Positions 41,039 to 51,100 of a DNA stretch of 64,000 bases are shown here, in pieces (position 1 is the first letter of the stretch; each line of letters starts with the position of its first letter). The DNA lies in NCBI GenBank assembly GCA_934476075.1, contig CAKSNH010000015.1, positions 1-64,000 of the forward strand, given 5' to 3'. Position numbers and translations under genes: made by a program. Source of the DNA: an uncultured Clostridia bacterium (lineage in GTDB: Bacteria > Bacillota > Clostridia > UBA1381). The notes beneath the pieces are model-generated. The model saw only the letters and a list, made by a program, of their open reading frames with translations. It searched no databases and was not told the DNA's origin.

Positions 41039-41971
41039 TTACAGATTTTTCAGTTCAAAATCAAAATCAGCATTTCTGTCACAAGTCAATACACCGTTTT
41101 CAACTTTCAATTCCGCAACCTGTATTGACGAACGTTTCAAATCGCCTGTATTGTTTTCCATATTTTCTTTCGTGCGTTCAGGGTGCGTGAAATAGAATAT
41201 ATAGGCTTTTCCGTCATCTACTTCTATATCCGCATGACCGCCCATCACACCGTCATCTTCCCGTGTACCGCCTTGTGCCAGTATACACTCCGGCTGTTTT
41301 GTCCAATTTTCAAGGTCATCTGAACGATATACTCCCAAGCCGTGCCATTCGTCGGTGATAAGCCAATAATATCCGCCGAATTCAAATACATTCACGCCCT
41401 CATGCGGAACATCACCGATAACCTCGCCGACAACCTCCCAGTTGTATAAATCCGCACTGTCCGCCGCCCAGGTATGACTGCCGTGTGCCTCGTCTTTGTA
41501 CCACATACGCCATTTTCCGTTTGACATTCTGAATACTGCCGCATCTATAACTTTATCTGACGAAAGCGGCAATTTGGATTGGAACTCCCAATCCCATAAA
41601 TTTTTGCTTGTATAGTGCAGAATATTCCTGTTCCATTTCCAGTCATTCGGCACACCACGCACATAACTTATATACATATGATATGTTCCGTCATGATAAA
41701 TCACTTCGGGAGCCCAATATGTATTGCGTCCACGCTCGTAGTCAAGACCGCACAACGTACCTCTGTAAAGCCATCTTTTGCCGTTGTCCGTACTTTCGGC
41801 AATGCCAATATCCGAGCCGTGCACCCAGTTCACTCCAATATCGCTCATTTTTGTCGGTCTGTTTGTGTACAAAAGCCACCATGATTTTTCTTCACGGTTG
41901 TATATAATTGTCGGGTCAGCCGCACCATCATGTATAGGGTCCCGAAACAGCGGTGCTTGTGGTATATTCAT
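41039..41971 (-). CDS. cytoplasmic GH43-like glycosidase (five-bladed propeller)
   Basis: A 310-residue protein without signal peptide, with a five-bladed beta-propeller pattern: DGAADPTIIYN near the start (candidate catalytic Asp), NTYWAPEVIYHDGTYHMYISY, KVIDAAVFRMSNGKWRMWYKDE and GVNVFEFGGYYWLITDEW, then DDGVMGGHADIEVDDGKAYIFYF. It falls in the GH43/GH117-like clan. Specificity is unknown; given the GH51 gene nearby, an oligo-arabinoside or related exo-activity is plausible. It is 12 bases after the small stalk-domain gene and uses AAGGAG. Confidence 0.75.
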   Translation of the reverse strand: MNIPQAPLFRDPIHDGAADPTIIYNREEKSWWLLYTNRPTKMSDIGVNWVHGSDIGIAESTDNGKRWLYRGTLCGLDYERGRNTYWAPEVIYHDGTYHMYISYVRGVPNDWKWNRNILHYTSKNLWDWEFQSKLPLSSDKVIDAAVFRMSNGKWRMWYKDEAHGSHTWAADSADLYNWEVVGEVIGDVPHEGVNVFEFGGYYWLITDEWHGLGVYRSDDLENWTKQPECILAQGGTREDDGVMGGHADIEVDDGKAYIFYFTHPERTKENMENNTGDLKRSSIQVAELKVENGVLTCDRNADFDFELKNL

Positions 41972-41983
41972 ATCAATTCTCCT

Positions 41984-42424
41984 TTACTTGTCGGTTGTGA
42001 TAATTACAGTTTGTGTACTTTCGTCCCAGTCAACCTTTTCACCCAAAGCTTCAACCACAAATCTCAGCGGTACAAACGTTCTGTCATTTACAAGCTGAGC
42101 CGATACGTCCAAAGTTTTTGCCTCACTGTTGACAAACGCAGTATCAGAGTCAATTTGTATGCTTACAACAGATGTCTTGCCGTCTTTTTCACGAACAGCA
42201 AAAGCCGTATTTGTCACATCGTCCCAAGCTACATCTGCACCCACTGCCTCAAATATTTTTCGCATAGGCACTAATGTTCTGTCATTTTGTATAAACGGAG
42301 CAGCGTCAAACTCCATCTTTTCCCCATTCAAAGTAACATTAACATTTTCACCGTCCGCCATAGCAGGCATTAACGCTGTCATACTTAATACCGCACTGAT
42401 TAATAATACCGATATTTTTTTCAT
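41984..42424 (-). CDS. small secreted copper-amine-oxidase-N-like stalk-domain protein
   Basis: A 146-residue exported protein: signal peptide MKKISVLLISAVLSMTALMPAMA, then one complete stalk domain. It shows NVNVTLNGEKMEFDAAPFIQNDRTLVPMRKIFEAVGADVAWDD and its mirror-like second half KTLDVSAQLVNDRTFVPLRFVVEALGEKVDWDESTQTVIITTDK. The family is named for the N-terminal domain of copper amine oxidase, but nothing catalytic is present. It has no anchor, so it is probably a wall-associated or accessory binding protein. It is co-transcribed with a cytoplasmic GH43 enzyme, an odd pairing. Confidence 0.85.
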   Translation of the reverse strand: MKKISVLLISAVLSMTALMPAMADGENVNVTLNGEKMEFDAAPFIQNDRTLVPMRKIFEAVGADVAWDDVTNTAFAVREKDGKTSVVSIQIDSDTAFVNSEAKTLDVSAQLVNDRTFVPLRFVVEALGEKVDWDESTQTVIITTDK

Positions 42425-42467
42425 TTATAAAACCGCCTTTCAAATATATTTCACACATATTAAACTT

Positions 42468-42496
42468 ATTATAACAAAACCATGTGTGTTTTTCAA
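42468..42496 (-). promoter_or_regulatory. promoter of the stalk-domain/GH43 operon
   Basis: On the minus strand TTGAAA (plus 42491-42496), 17 bases, TATAAT (plus 42468-42473). Confidence 0.7.
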
Positions 42497-42538
42497 GTGT
42501 ATGCTTAAATATAGCATACACTTCAATCTCCGCAGCGT

Positions 42539-44869
42539 TTACTTTTTAATTCTGAATATTGTTATTGAGTGTTTGTCAAATTCGTATTCAAAATTATTGC
42601 TTTCAACCGCTATTTGTCTTTCCTTAGGCGATACCAATGTCGGATTTTCAAAACTGTTTTTGCTCTCCAAATCACAATTTACAATCTCCGAAATTTTACC
42701 GTCAATTTTTTCAACACCGTCAATCTCAACCATGCTCTTTACCGCTGTATCGCTTACATTTACCACTTTCAAAATAACATCATTCGTGTCAGTATCAACA
42801 CTCGCCGTATAATACAATTCCTCTATAACAGGCTGTTTGTCCTCCGCATGATTCATATGCACACCATTTATGAATGTATCAATTTCACGTCCTTTTACAC
42901 GCATTTCAAGCTTATATTCCACGTCTGTGTCAACCGTAAACATTGTATGACCGATAGTCGAATTTCTGCCGTTTATTCTTGACGCAATCTCCGAATCCTG
43001 ATTTGCCCAGCCGGCTATATTCCACACGATATAGTTGTCATCGTCCTTCTTTCCTATCAGCACTCTGAATCCTCTGCTTCCGCTTGTCTTTTTAGCGGTC
43101 ATACTTATTGTGTAGTCACCGCATGAAATATCGTCGATATGAAAACTTTCCGGGCCGTCCGCCGTAATATCGGCATATTTTTTCACTTCGCCCGTTTTGT
43201 CGTTTCTAATCTCGATATTGCTGAATATACCCGCCGCCCTGTCGGTTTCAAATACAATCTCACCGTTTATATTTTCCTCGCCCAAAACAGTTATTTTGTC
43301 CAATCCGTCAGCCTTAATTTTCACCAAATCAGTACCCTGATTTGTCATAAACATTTTCTGTACATAATAGTTTGCACTTCCGTACACATCATGATTATTA
43401 AACCAAATCATATCGGGCTGCCAATTAATATAGTCCACATGACAAAGCATCGGTGCATAGCACGCAAGACTTACCGCATGGGCATTTCTCTCCAATCCCA
43501 CCATAAAGCTCGCCTCAACCAAAGCATTATAATATGTATTTCCCCATGTGGCATATTCCCCAAGAAATACTTTCGGACCGTCCGCACTGAAATTATCATA
43601 TCTGTGCTGATTTGCCAAGAACCATTCAGGCGATGTGTAATAATGCTCGTCCACCAAGTCAGAGCCGTTATCTCTTGCCGACTTCCAGCCACGCTCATAC
43701 TCCGCTCCCTGTGCAAACGGACCGCTTGTGTTAATAATTTTTATTTCGGGATATTTTTCTTTTATCGCCTTATGAAAATATGTGTATCTGTCGAAAAATT
43801 CCTGTCCGACCTCCTCGTTGCCGACGCCGATATATTCAAGATTAAATGGTTTTTCATGACCCAAATCCGCTCTTATCTTACCCCATTTTGTGGTAACGTC
43901 ACCGTTTGCAAATTCAATCAAGTCCAATGCGTCCTCAATCCATTCGCCCAAATCATCAATAGCTACCGCCTGTTTTGAATGTGGATTGTATCCGGCAGGC
44001 AAAATCGGAACCGGCTTGGTATTTATATCTTCGCAGAATTGAAAATACTCATAATACCCCAATCCCAAAGACTGATTATAACCCCAGTTATTTTTTCTTG
44101 ACGGTCTTTTCTCCACATCGCCTATGGTATTTTTCCAGCGATATGCACTGTCCCTGTCGTCCTTGTTCATAGAACCGTCATGTATCAGACAGCCGCCCGG
44201 AAAACGCATAAACTTCGGGTGCATAGCTTCAAGCATTTCGGCAATATCCTCACGCATACCGTTAGGACGGTTTTTATATGTATCTTTCGGGAACAATGAT
44301 ACCATATCCATATAGAATTTGCCCGTATTTTCCGCATAAATTGCAAGTCTGCCGTTATAATCGGTATCGTTTGCACAAAGCTCCGTTTCATATTTTTTCC
44401 ATTCACCGCTGTTTATATCTATGACTTTTTCCGCATATACCTTTCCGTCGGGACTTTCAAGCACTGCCCTAACAGTCATATTTTCCTCACGGGTTTTTGC
44501 GAAAACCGAAAAATTATATTTTCTGCCATTTACAACAGGAATACCTGTCCCGTATCCGTAATTTTTTATTCCGACTTTTTCGCCGACATTATACACTTCT
44601 ACCACAAGATAATTCGGGTTTTGACCGCCCAATCCGTTTTTATTTTCCACTGAAAAGGATAATTTTCCGCCGTTCTTCTCCACCTTTTCCCATGCCGTTG
44701 TCGAGCGGTATGACGGATTATCCACACACGCAAATTCAAATGAGCGGTTGCGTACCAATTCGCCGTACAATCCGCCGTCTGCCGCATGGTTTATATCTTC
44801 AAAAAATATGCCGTACAAATCTCCCAATGACTGTGTCTTTTCGTTAGATAAAACTGTTATTTTATTCAT
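42539..44869 (-). CDS. GH51-family alpha-L-arabinofuranosidase
   Basis: A 776-residue enzyme without signal peptide, releasing arabinofuranose from arabinan or arabino-oligosaccharides. It opens with SLGDLYGIFFEDINHAADGGLYGELVRNRSFEF. A carbohydrate-binding-module-like jelly-roll insert (about 60-195) and a TIM barrel follow, with FMRFPGGCLIHDGS, the acid/base in YIGVGNEEVGQEFF and the nucleophile in VFLGEYATWG. About residues 520-776 are C-terminal beta domains. It would complete inside the cell what the secreted double-GH43 starts, although no arabinose transporter is in view. Its own promoter lies at 44914. Confidence 0.9.
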   Translation of the reverse strand: MNKITVLSNEKTQSLGDLYGIFFEDINHAADGGLYGELVRNRSFEFACVDNPSYRSTTAWEKVEKNGGKLSFSVENKNGLGGQNPNYLVVEVYNVGEKVGIKNYGYGTGIPVVNGRKYNFSVFAKTREENMTVRAVLESPDGKVYAEKVIDINSGEWKKYETELCANDTDYNGRLAIYAENTGKFYMDMVSLFPKDTYKNRPNGMREDIAEMLEAMHPKFMRFPGGCLIHDGSMNKDDRDSAYRWKNTIGDVEKRPSRKNNWGYNQSLGLGYYEYFQFCEDINTKPVPILPAGYNPHSKQAVAIDDLGEWIEDALDLIEFANGDVTTKWGKIRADLGHEKPFNLEYIGVGNEEVGQEFFDRYTYFHKAIKEKYPEIKIINTSGPFAQGAEYERGWKSARDNGSDLVDEHYYTSPEWFLANQHRYDNFSADGPKVFLGEYATWGNTYYNALVEASFMVGLERNAHAVSLACYAPMLCHVDYINWQPDMIWFNNHDVYGSANYYVQKMFMTNQGTDLVKIKADGLDKITVLGEENINGEIVFETDRAAGIFSNIEIRNDKTGEVKKYADITADGPESFHIDDISCGDYTISMTAKKTSGSRGFRVLIGKKDDDNYIVWNIAGWANQDSEIASRINGRNSTIGHTMFTVDTDVEYKLEMRVKGREIDTFINGVHMNHAEDKQPVIEELYYTASVDTDTNDVILKVVNVSDTAVKSMVEIDGVEKIDGKISEIVNCDLESKNSFENPTLVSPKERQIAVESNNFEYEFDKHSITIFRIKK

Positions 44870-44913
44870 ATCATTACTCCCATTTATCTATTTATTAACT
44901 TGATAATATTTAT

Positions 44914-44942
44914 ATTATATCACATATATTTGTACATTTCAA
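44914..44942 (-). promoter_or_regulatory. promoter of the GH51 gene
   Basis: On the minus strand TTGAAA (plus 44937-44942), 17 bases, TATAAT (plus 44914-44919), with a TG extension of the -10. Confidence 0.75.
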
Positions 44943-45000
44943 TCAATACGCAGACAAAAAAGTGTATAAATTTTTAATAAGCAATTCATCACTTTTGCTA

Positions 45001-45035
45001 AAACGCACTGTCTGCATAAGCAAACAGTGCGTTTT
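45001..45035 (-). terminator. terminator of the RelB/YoeB-type operon
   Basis: AAACGCACTGT pairs with ACAGTGCGTTT. T and A runs flank both sides; it follows the end of the toxin reading frame by about 20 bases. Confidence 0.75.
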
Positions 45036-45055
45036 ACCTTGTTCCACGAACTTCT

Positions 45056-45318
45056 TTATCTATCATTATAATGTCCCTTACATTGCTTTACCACAATATA
45101 ATTGTCAACTATTTCATATACCAGTCTGTCAGCATCATTTATTCGTCTGCTCCAATTTTTTTGTCACCTTTTAACGGTTCGGGTTTTCCCGCTCCCGAAA
45201 ACGGATTTCTTTGTATCTCTTTAAGCAATGAATTAATTTTTCTTAGCGTTTTCTTATCCTGCATCTGCCAAAACAAATATTCTTCCCACGCATCTTCGGC
45301 AAAAGTAATTTTACTCAA
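45056..45318 (-). pseudogene. Txe/YoeB-family toxin, frameshifted in an A7 tract
   Basis: Starting at TTG 45318 behind GGAGG, the frame encodes a clear YoeB N-terminus (SKITFAEDAWEEYLFWQ, GAGKPEPLKGD) but stops at 45139 after 59 residues. Adding one A to the A7 tract (plus 45156-45162) restores NWSRRINDADRLVYEIV through GHYNDR to a stop at 45056. That gives 87 residues, the normal YoeB length. The catalytic Arg, His and Tyr region lies entirely beyond the break. The zero-frame product should therefore be inactive. The cause may be mutation, slippage-dependent expression, or a sequencing error in the homopolymer. Confidence 0.8.
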
Positions 45319-45583
45319 TTTCCATTGCCTCCAATTCCTCCATGGTTTTTACAACCACTTTTCCGTTTTTAACTTGTTCATCTGCTTTTTTAATTTGTTT
45401 CATATTTTGTTCAGAGTGAAATAAGTCCACCGGTGCCGCTATCTCAAACGGTATCTTTCTGTCACGCAATGCTTTTTTTGCATAAATCATAAAAAATGTA
45501 GTCAAATTCATTCCCATTTCATCACACATCTCATCAAGCTCTTTTTTCATATCGTCGTCCAATCTAATGCTTACCGTTGTCAT
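45311..45583 (-). CDS. RelB/DinJ-family antitoxin
   Basis: A 90-residue protein. TVSIRLDDDMKKELDEMCDEMGMNLTTFFMIYAKKAL is a ribbon-helix-helix domain of DinJ/RelB type, and the C-terminal half (about 45-90) is charged and helical for toxin binding. It overlaps the toxin start by eight bases. The gene is intact although its toxin is frameshifted. A perfect 18-base palindrome covers its -10 promoter box, implying autorepression. Confidence 0.87.
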   Translation of the reverse strand: MTTVSIRLDDDMKKELDEMCDEMGMNLTTFFMIYAKKALRDRKIPFEIAAPVDLFHSEQNMKQIKKADEQVKNGKVVVKTMEELEAMEIE

Positions 45584-45598
45584 ACTATCACTTCCCTT

Positions 45599-45636
45599 CT
45601 ATATAATATTATATAGCAAATTGAAGCAATTATCAA
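45599..45636 (-). promoter_or_regulatory. autoregulated promoter with perfect palindromic operator
   Basis: On the minus strand TTGATA (plus 45631-45636), 17 bases, TATAAT (plus 45608-45613). CTATATAATATTATATAG (45599-45616) is a perfect 18-base palindrome over the -10. Confidence 0.8.
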
Positions 45637-45683
45637 TACTTTTAATTACATTGTATTAAAATCACGGCATTTATATTCAAAAC

Positions 45684-45721
45684 AAAAAGCGTATTTCTGC
45701 TTTACCACAAAAATACGCTTT
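45684..45721 (-). terminator. terminator of the large stalk-domain gene
   Basis: AAAGCGTATTT pairs with AAATACGCTTT, with a T run on the minus strand. Confidence 0.8.
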
Positions 45722-45735
45722 CAATTCGTTTACTA

Positions 45736-47190
45736 TTATTTCATAATATCCAAAAGCTTGCTCAAATCAATCGCACCCTCAGGAGCTGTGACATCATCAG
45801 CACTATCCACTGCCTTTGTTTCAGCATTTATCTTAAATGACATATCCATATTTACATAGTTATCATCATCAATCTTAGAATTTACTTTATATGTCATGTC
45901 AACATCAGACTTACTGTTTCCGTTCTTATCGCCTGTGACATTCATAGACATATTTATATCCAATCCGTCTAACGCATTTTCCGGCATTTGTATACCTTCG
46001 CTTTCCCACTGTGCTTTTACATAATCAACATATTGGTCATTCGTCATTGTAAATGATACTGTGTAGCCGTCATCGGTTTTGCTGTATTTGAAATTATTAT
46101 CGTTATACATTCCAGAGAATGTTTCCGCAACACTGTTTACCATCTCGGCAGTTACAATCGAGTTATACTCCATTCCCTTTGCAAAATCTGCAATACTTTC
46201 TATAACATTTTTGCCGTCCTGTGCTGCACTTGCTACCGCATCGATATAATCGGCAAATTGGTCAGCACCCTCAGCATCGGGAATACTCTTTATCAAGCTT
46301 TCAATATCAATCTTTAACCATGTATTCTCCGTAACCAACACAGCTGCTGCCGCAACTTTTTTATCACTTGTCACTTCTGTCAATTTCTTAACCAAATCTG
46401 TCTTAACATATATATCTTTACCGATAACCTTTGTTTCAATATTAACTTCATCAAGCTTTGACAAATCAACATCGCCGATTTCAAGACCTAAATCTTTCAA
46501 TATTTTCGTCAAAGAACCTGCATTGATTTTTATAACTGTTTTATCTTCGTTGTTATCATTTTTTGATGTACCCTCGGAACTAATGTCAAAACCCAAATCA
46601 AAATTATCGGCTTTGCCTTCTGCCTTTGACTCAACCTTAATCTTAAACGAACCTGTCATTGTGCTTGAATACATATCCGCAAGCATAGAACTTTGCTCAC
46701 TTGCAAATGTATAGAAATTACTTGAATTTTTCTTAATCTCATTCAAATAATCATCTACATTGACAATGATAACCGTCTTTGCAGCATCGTCCCAGCCTAC
46801 CGTACAGCCGAAAGCCTCGGCAACCGCACGGATTGGCAGCAATGTCTTATCGTTGATAATCTGCGGTGCAACGTCAAGAGTTTTTGTTTCGTTGTTTACA
46901 GTAATATTTGCGTCATTAACTTTAAGACCTACCGTAACATCATCTCTTGTAACAGTAATAGACTGGTCCGCATCATTCCAATCAACCTTTGCACCCATCT
47001 TTTCCATTACATCTCTGATAGGCACTAACACTCTGTCATTAATATTGGCAGGTGCTTGCTGTGTAAAGCTGACATAATCACCGTTTAGCATAACGTTAAT
47101 TTGTTTTTCTGTTGTTTCGGCATTTACCATAGGTACAGCCGATGCAATCATAACAGCCGCCGTCGCAGCAGCTAAAATTTTCTTTTTCAT
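45736..47190 (-). CDS. secreted stalk-domain (copper-amine-oxidase-N-like) protein with long unknown C-terminal domain
   Basis: A 484-residue exported protein: signal peptide KKKILAAATAAVMIASAVPMVNA, then a stalk domain (about 26-140) with two half repeats (NDRVLVPIRDVMEKMGAKVDWND and NDKTLLPIRAVAEAFGCTVGWDD). Residues 150-484 form a beta- and helix-mixed domain reminiscent of LppX/LprG-like or DUF6612-type lipid-binding folds, but I cannot assign it. The N-terminal domain is paralogous to the 146-residue protein at 41984. No membrane anchor is visible. ATG 47190 is preferred over GTG 47199; the RBS is weak. It has a TTGAAA/TATAAT promoter. Confidence 0.8.
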   Translation of the reverse strand: MKKKILAAATAAVMIASAVPMVNAETTEKQINVMLNGDYVSFTQQAPANINDRVLVPIRDVMEKMGAKVDWNDADQSITVTRDDVTVGLKVNDANITVNNETKTLDVAPQIINDKTLLPIRAVAEAFGCTVGWDDAAKTVIIVNVDDYLNEIKKNSSNFYTFASEQSSMLADMYSSTMTGSFKIKVESKAEGKADNFDLGFDISSEGTSKNDNNEDKTVIKINAGSLTKILKDLGLEIGDVDLSKLDEVNIETKVIGKDIYVKTDLVKKLTEVTSDKKVAAAAVLVTENTWLKIDIESLIKSIPDAEGADQFADYIDAVASAAQDGKNVIESIADFAKGMEYNSIVTAEMVNSVAETFSGMYNDNNFKYSKTDDGYTVSFTMTNDQYVDYVKAQWESEGIQMPENALDGLDINMSMNVTGDKNGNSKSDVDMTYKVNSKIDDDNYVNMDMSFKINAETKAVDSADDVTAPEGAIDLSKLLDIMK

Positions 47191-47224
47191 ATAGCTCACT
47201 CACTTTTCATAAAATTTTATTAAT

Positions 47225-47253
47225 ATTATAATACTTGATTACAAACTTTTCAA
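47225..47253 (-). promoter_or_regulatory. promoter of the large stalk-domain gene
   Basis: On the minus strand TTGAAA (plus 47248-47253), 17 bases, TATAAT (plus 47225-47230). The 47191-47292 gap holds no clear terminator for rbgA. Confidence 0.7.
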
Positions 47254-47292
47254 GCAAATCTAAAATTATTAATAAAAAGTTTATACTTATCG

Positions 47293-48162
47293 TTATAGTT
47301 CGGGTTTTTCCAGCGTAATTCTGCCTATAACCGCTCCTCTGAATTCGTCCAACACCATCTTTGCGGCTCTTTCAAGGTCTATTTCACCGCCTGAAATCAC
47401 AAATCCACGTTTTCTGCCTATATATTCAAGCACCTCATATCCCTTCATTTCGGATATGTCCTTATCCAATTTGTAACGCTTTGCCAGCAAATCCGCATAA
47501 TTATCACGCAAATATTCCAAAAGCGAATATGCAAGCAATTCCGTTTCCATGATTTCGTCCTTTATCGCACCCGTATATGCCAGATTGTGTGCTATCTGCT
47601 GGTCCTCAAATTTAGGTGCTAAAATTCCCGGAGTATCCAAAAGCTCCAATCCGTCTTTTAACCTAATCCATTGCTTGCCTCGTGTCACACCCGGTTTATC
47701 GCCCGTTTTCGCACTTGCCTTGCCCGACAATTTATTAATCAGCGTTGACTTGCCGACATTCGGTATACCCACCATCATAATTCTTACATTTCTGTTTCTT
47801 CCACGCTCTGCGTCCTTATCAAGCTTATCCTGAATTAATGCACGAGCCTCGCCCGCAATCTTATTCACACCCATGCCCGTATTACAGCTTATCGGTATAA
47901 CCTTTATACCCTGCTTTGCGTACCACTTAACCCACAAATCCGTAACCGCCGTATCCGCAAGGTCATATTTATTCATAACCACCAAGCGTGGTTTATTCTT
48001 TATAATATCGTTAAACAACGGATTTCTTCCTGAGAATGGTATTCTTGCGTCCAATATTTCCACAACAACATCAATCATTTTCTGATTTTCTTCTATCAAA
48101 CGTCTTGTTTTCGCCATATGTCCCGGAAACCATTGTAAATTTTGTCTGTTATCGTTCTCCAT
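47293..48162 (-). CDS. rbgA: ribosome biogenesis GTPase RbgA (YlqF)
   Basis: A 289-residue circularly permuted GTPase needed for late 50S assembly. NWFPGHMAKT-like start (QWFPGHMAKTRRLI), then G4 (VMNKYDLAD) before G1 (VGIPNVGKSTLINKLSG) and G3 (LLDTPGIL), the permuted order of the family, and a C-terminal helical RNA-binding domain. It starts 14 bases after polC ends, so they share a transcript. Confidence 0.95.
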   Translation of the reverse strand: MENDNRQNLQWFPGHMAKTRRLIEENQKMIDVVVEILDARIPFSGRNPLFNDIIKNKPRLVVMNKYDLADTAVTDLWVKWYAKQGIKVIPISCNTGMGVNKIAGEARALIQDKLDKDAERGRNRNVRIMMVGIPNVGKSTLINKLSGKASAKTGDKPGVTRGKQWIRLKDGLELLDTPGILAPKFEDQQIAHNLAYTGAIKDEIMETELLAYSLLEYLRDNYADLLAKRYKLDKDISEMKGYEVLEYIGRKRGFVISGGEIDLERAAKMVLDEFRGAVIGRITLEKPEL

Positions 48163-48176
48163 ATCTATCTCCTATC

Positions 48177-51100
48177 TTACATCATATCGAAAAATGATAC
48201 CTGGTCTGATTCGGGTATACCGTCAAGGCAGTGATTTGCCTGCAACAGTTCTATTACCGAACGTGTAACCGATGTACGTTTTCTCAAATCGTCAATCGTT
48301 TTAAACTCACCGTCAGCCCTAGCCTCCATAATACTCTTTGCTGCATTTTCACCCATTCCGGCAAGTGCATTAAGCGGCGGCAAAATCCCCTCGTCCGTCT
48401 TTAAGAAATTAACTGCGTGTGATTTATACAAATCAATCGGACAGAACTTAATTCCTCTTGCATACATTTCTATACATATTTCCAGAATAGGTATCAGATT
48501 TTCCTCTTTCTGCGAAATAGTCTTGTTATTCTTTTTCGCTATAAGCTCCGCCATATTTTCACGAGCCACATCAATTCCGTTCGCCATAATAGCCGCATCA
48601 AAATCATCGGCACGCACCGAAAAATACGCTATATAAAAAGCCTCGGGATAATGCACCTTACAATATGCTATCCTAAATGCCATCGTTACATACGCAACCG
48701 CATGGGCTTTCGGGAACATATACTTAATCTTTTTACATGAATCTATATACCAATCGGGTACATTCGCATCACGCATTGCCGCTTCATTTTCGGGAGTCAG
48801 TCCCTTGCCTTTACGCACGCTTTCCATTATCTTAAACGACAATCCGGGTTCTACGCCCATGTGGATAAGATAAATCATAATATCGTCACGGGTACATATC
48901 GACTCAGACAGAGTTGTTGTCCCAGCACGAATTAGTTCCTGTGCATTTCCAAGCCATACATCAGTACCGTGCGACAATCCCGAAATACGGATAAGCTCCG
49001 AAAATTCCTTCGGTTTTGTATCAATCAGCATCTGACGCACAAACTTTGTACCGAATTCCGGTATTCCGTATGTTCCGACAGGCGTGCCTATATCCGAATT
49101 TATTTTAAGTGCGTCCGTTGACAAAAACAAGCTCATTGTTTCCTTATCGTCAAGCGGTATTTCCTGCGGATTTATACCCGTCAAGTCCGCAAGCATACGA
49201 ATAACCGTCGGGTCATCGTGCCCCAGCTCGTCAAGTTTCAACAGGTTCTGGTCAATCTTGTGGTAATCGAAATGCGTTGTTATTATTGTCGAATTCGGGT
49301 CATCAGCCGGGTGCTGTATCGGGCAGAATTCATGAATATCATTCTTATGCGGTACAACGATAATTCCGCCGGGGTGCTGTCCCGATGTACGCTTTACACC
49401 CACACAGCCGGCAGCAAGTCTGCGTTTTTCCGCTCCGCTTATCGTTATACCCTTTTCACGCTCATATTTCTGCACATATCCGTATGCGGTCTTTTCCGCC
49501 ACCGTACCGATAGTTCCGGCACGGAACACATATCCCTCGCCGAAAAACGTTTCGGTATATTTGTGTATTGTCGGCTGATAATCACCAGAAAAGTTAAGGT
49601 CAATATCGGGTTCTTTGTCACCGTTAAATCCAAGGAAGGTTTCAAACGGTATATCGTGTCCGTCCTTTTTGTACGGCGTACCGCACTTCGGACAAACCTT
49701 ATCGGGCAAGTCGCACCCCGATATACCCGAACCGTCCTCAATAAATTCTGAATTTTTGCAGTTCGGACAAATGTAGTGTGCCGGCAGAGAATTAACCTCG
49801 GTAATATCCGACAAAAACGCAACAAACGATGAACCGACAGAACCTCTCGAACCAACCAAATAGCCGTCGCTTAGCGATTTTCTTACAAGCTCCTGTGCTA
49901 TTCTGTACATAACCGCAAATCCGTTGCCTATGATAGACTCCAATTCCTTGTGCAGTCTTTTCTGCACTATCTCGGGCAGTGGGTCGCCGTAAATCTCCTT
50001 TGCCTTTTTCTCGGAATCGTTTATTATTCCCTCTTTCGCACCCTCAATCTCCGGCGGACATTTATCTTCCGGTATCGGACGGACATTGCCTATCATATCC
50101 GACACCAAATTGGTATTTGTTACCACTACTTCATACGCTTTTTCCTTGCCCAGATACTTAAATTCATCAAGCATTTCTTCCGTTGTTCTGAAATACAACG
50201 GCGCTTGATTATCAGCGTCTTTAAAGCCTTTGTAATACATCAATATTTTTCTGAAATTTGCTCCCGACGGGTCCATAAAATGCACGTCACAAGTTGCAAC
50301 GACAGGCTTATTGTACTTTTCGCCAAGCTCGACTATACGTCTGTTCAAGTTCTGCAAATCCTCGTCTGTCTGTATATTCGGATAGTCTTTATCATTTTTA
50401 ATGAAATTATTATTCCCTATCGGCTGTATCTCAAAATAATCGTAAAGCTCCGCAATCTGCTCTATTTCGTCCTCATTTTTTCCGTCTAAAACCGCTCTGA
50501 ACAATTCGCCCGCTTCACACGCAGAACCGATTATTATACCTTCTCTTTTTTCCAGTAACAGGCTTTTCGGTATTCTCGGTGTACGGAAGAAGTATTTCAA
50601 ATGTGATTCCGACACCAATTCATATATGTTACGCAAACCTGTCTGGTCTTTTGCAAGCAATATTATATGATACGCTTTATTTTTCTTTGAAGCGTCACGC
50701 AGACTGAATGATTTATTTAATTCTTTCAGATTTATCAAACTGCGTTCTTCCAAATCTGCCAGCATTTTAACGAATATATCCGCCGTTGCTTTTGCATCGT
50801 CAACCGCTCTGTGATGATTTTCCAATGACACATTAAGATGCTTTGCCAAATTATTAAGCTTGTGGTTTGCCAATTCGGGGTATAGGCACCGACCCAAAGT
50901 CAATGTGTCCAAATAGCAAAAATCAAACGGTATACCGCATCTTTTTGCGTTCTCCTCAATAAATCCCACGTCAAATTTTGCATTATGTGCAACCAAAACG
51001 CACCCTTTGCAAAATTCCAAAAAGTCGCCTAAAATATCTTCTATCACGGGTGCGTCCTTTACCATATCATCGGTTATTGACGTAAGCTCCACTATCTTTT

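Noticed and set aside
42493..42521. AGTGTATGCT...AGCATACACT inverted repeat after the GH51 gene as a terminator
   Set aside because: The stem is good but no T run follows on the minus strand, and it overlaps the -35 of the next promoter; it may be an operator but nothing supports either role.
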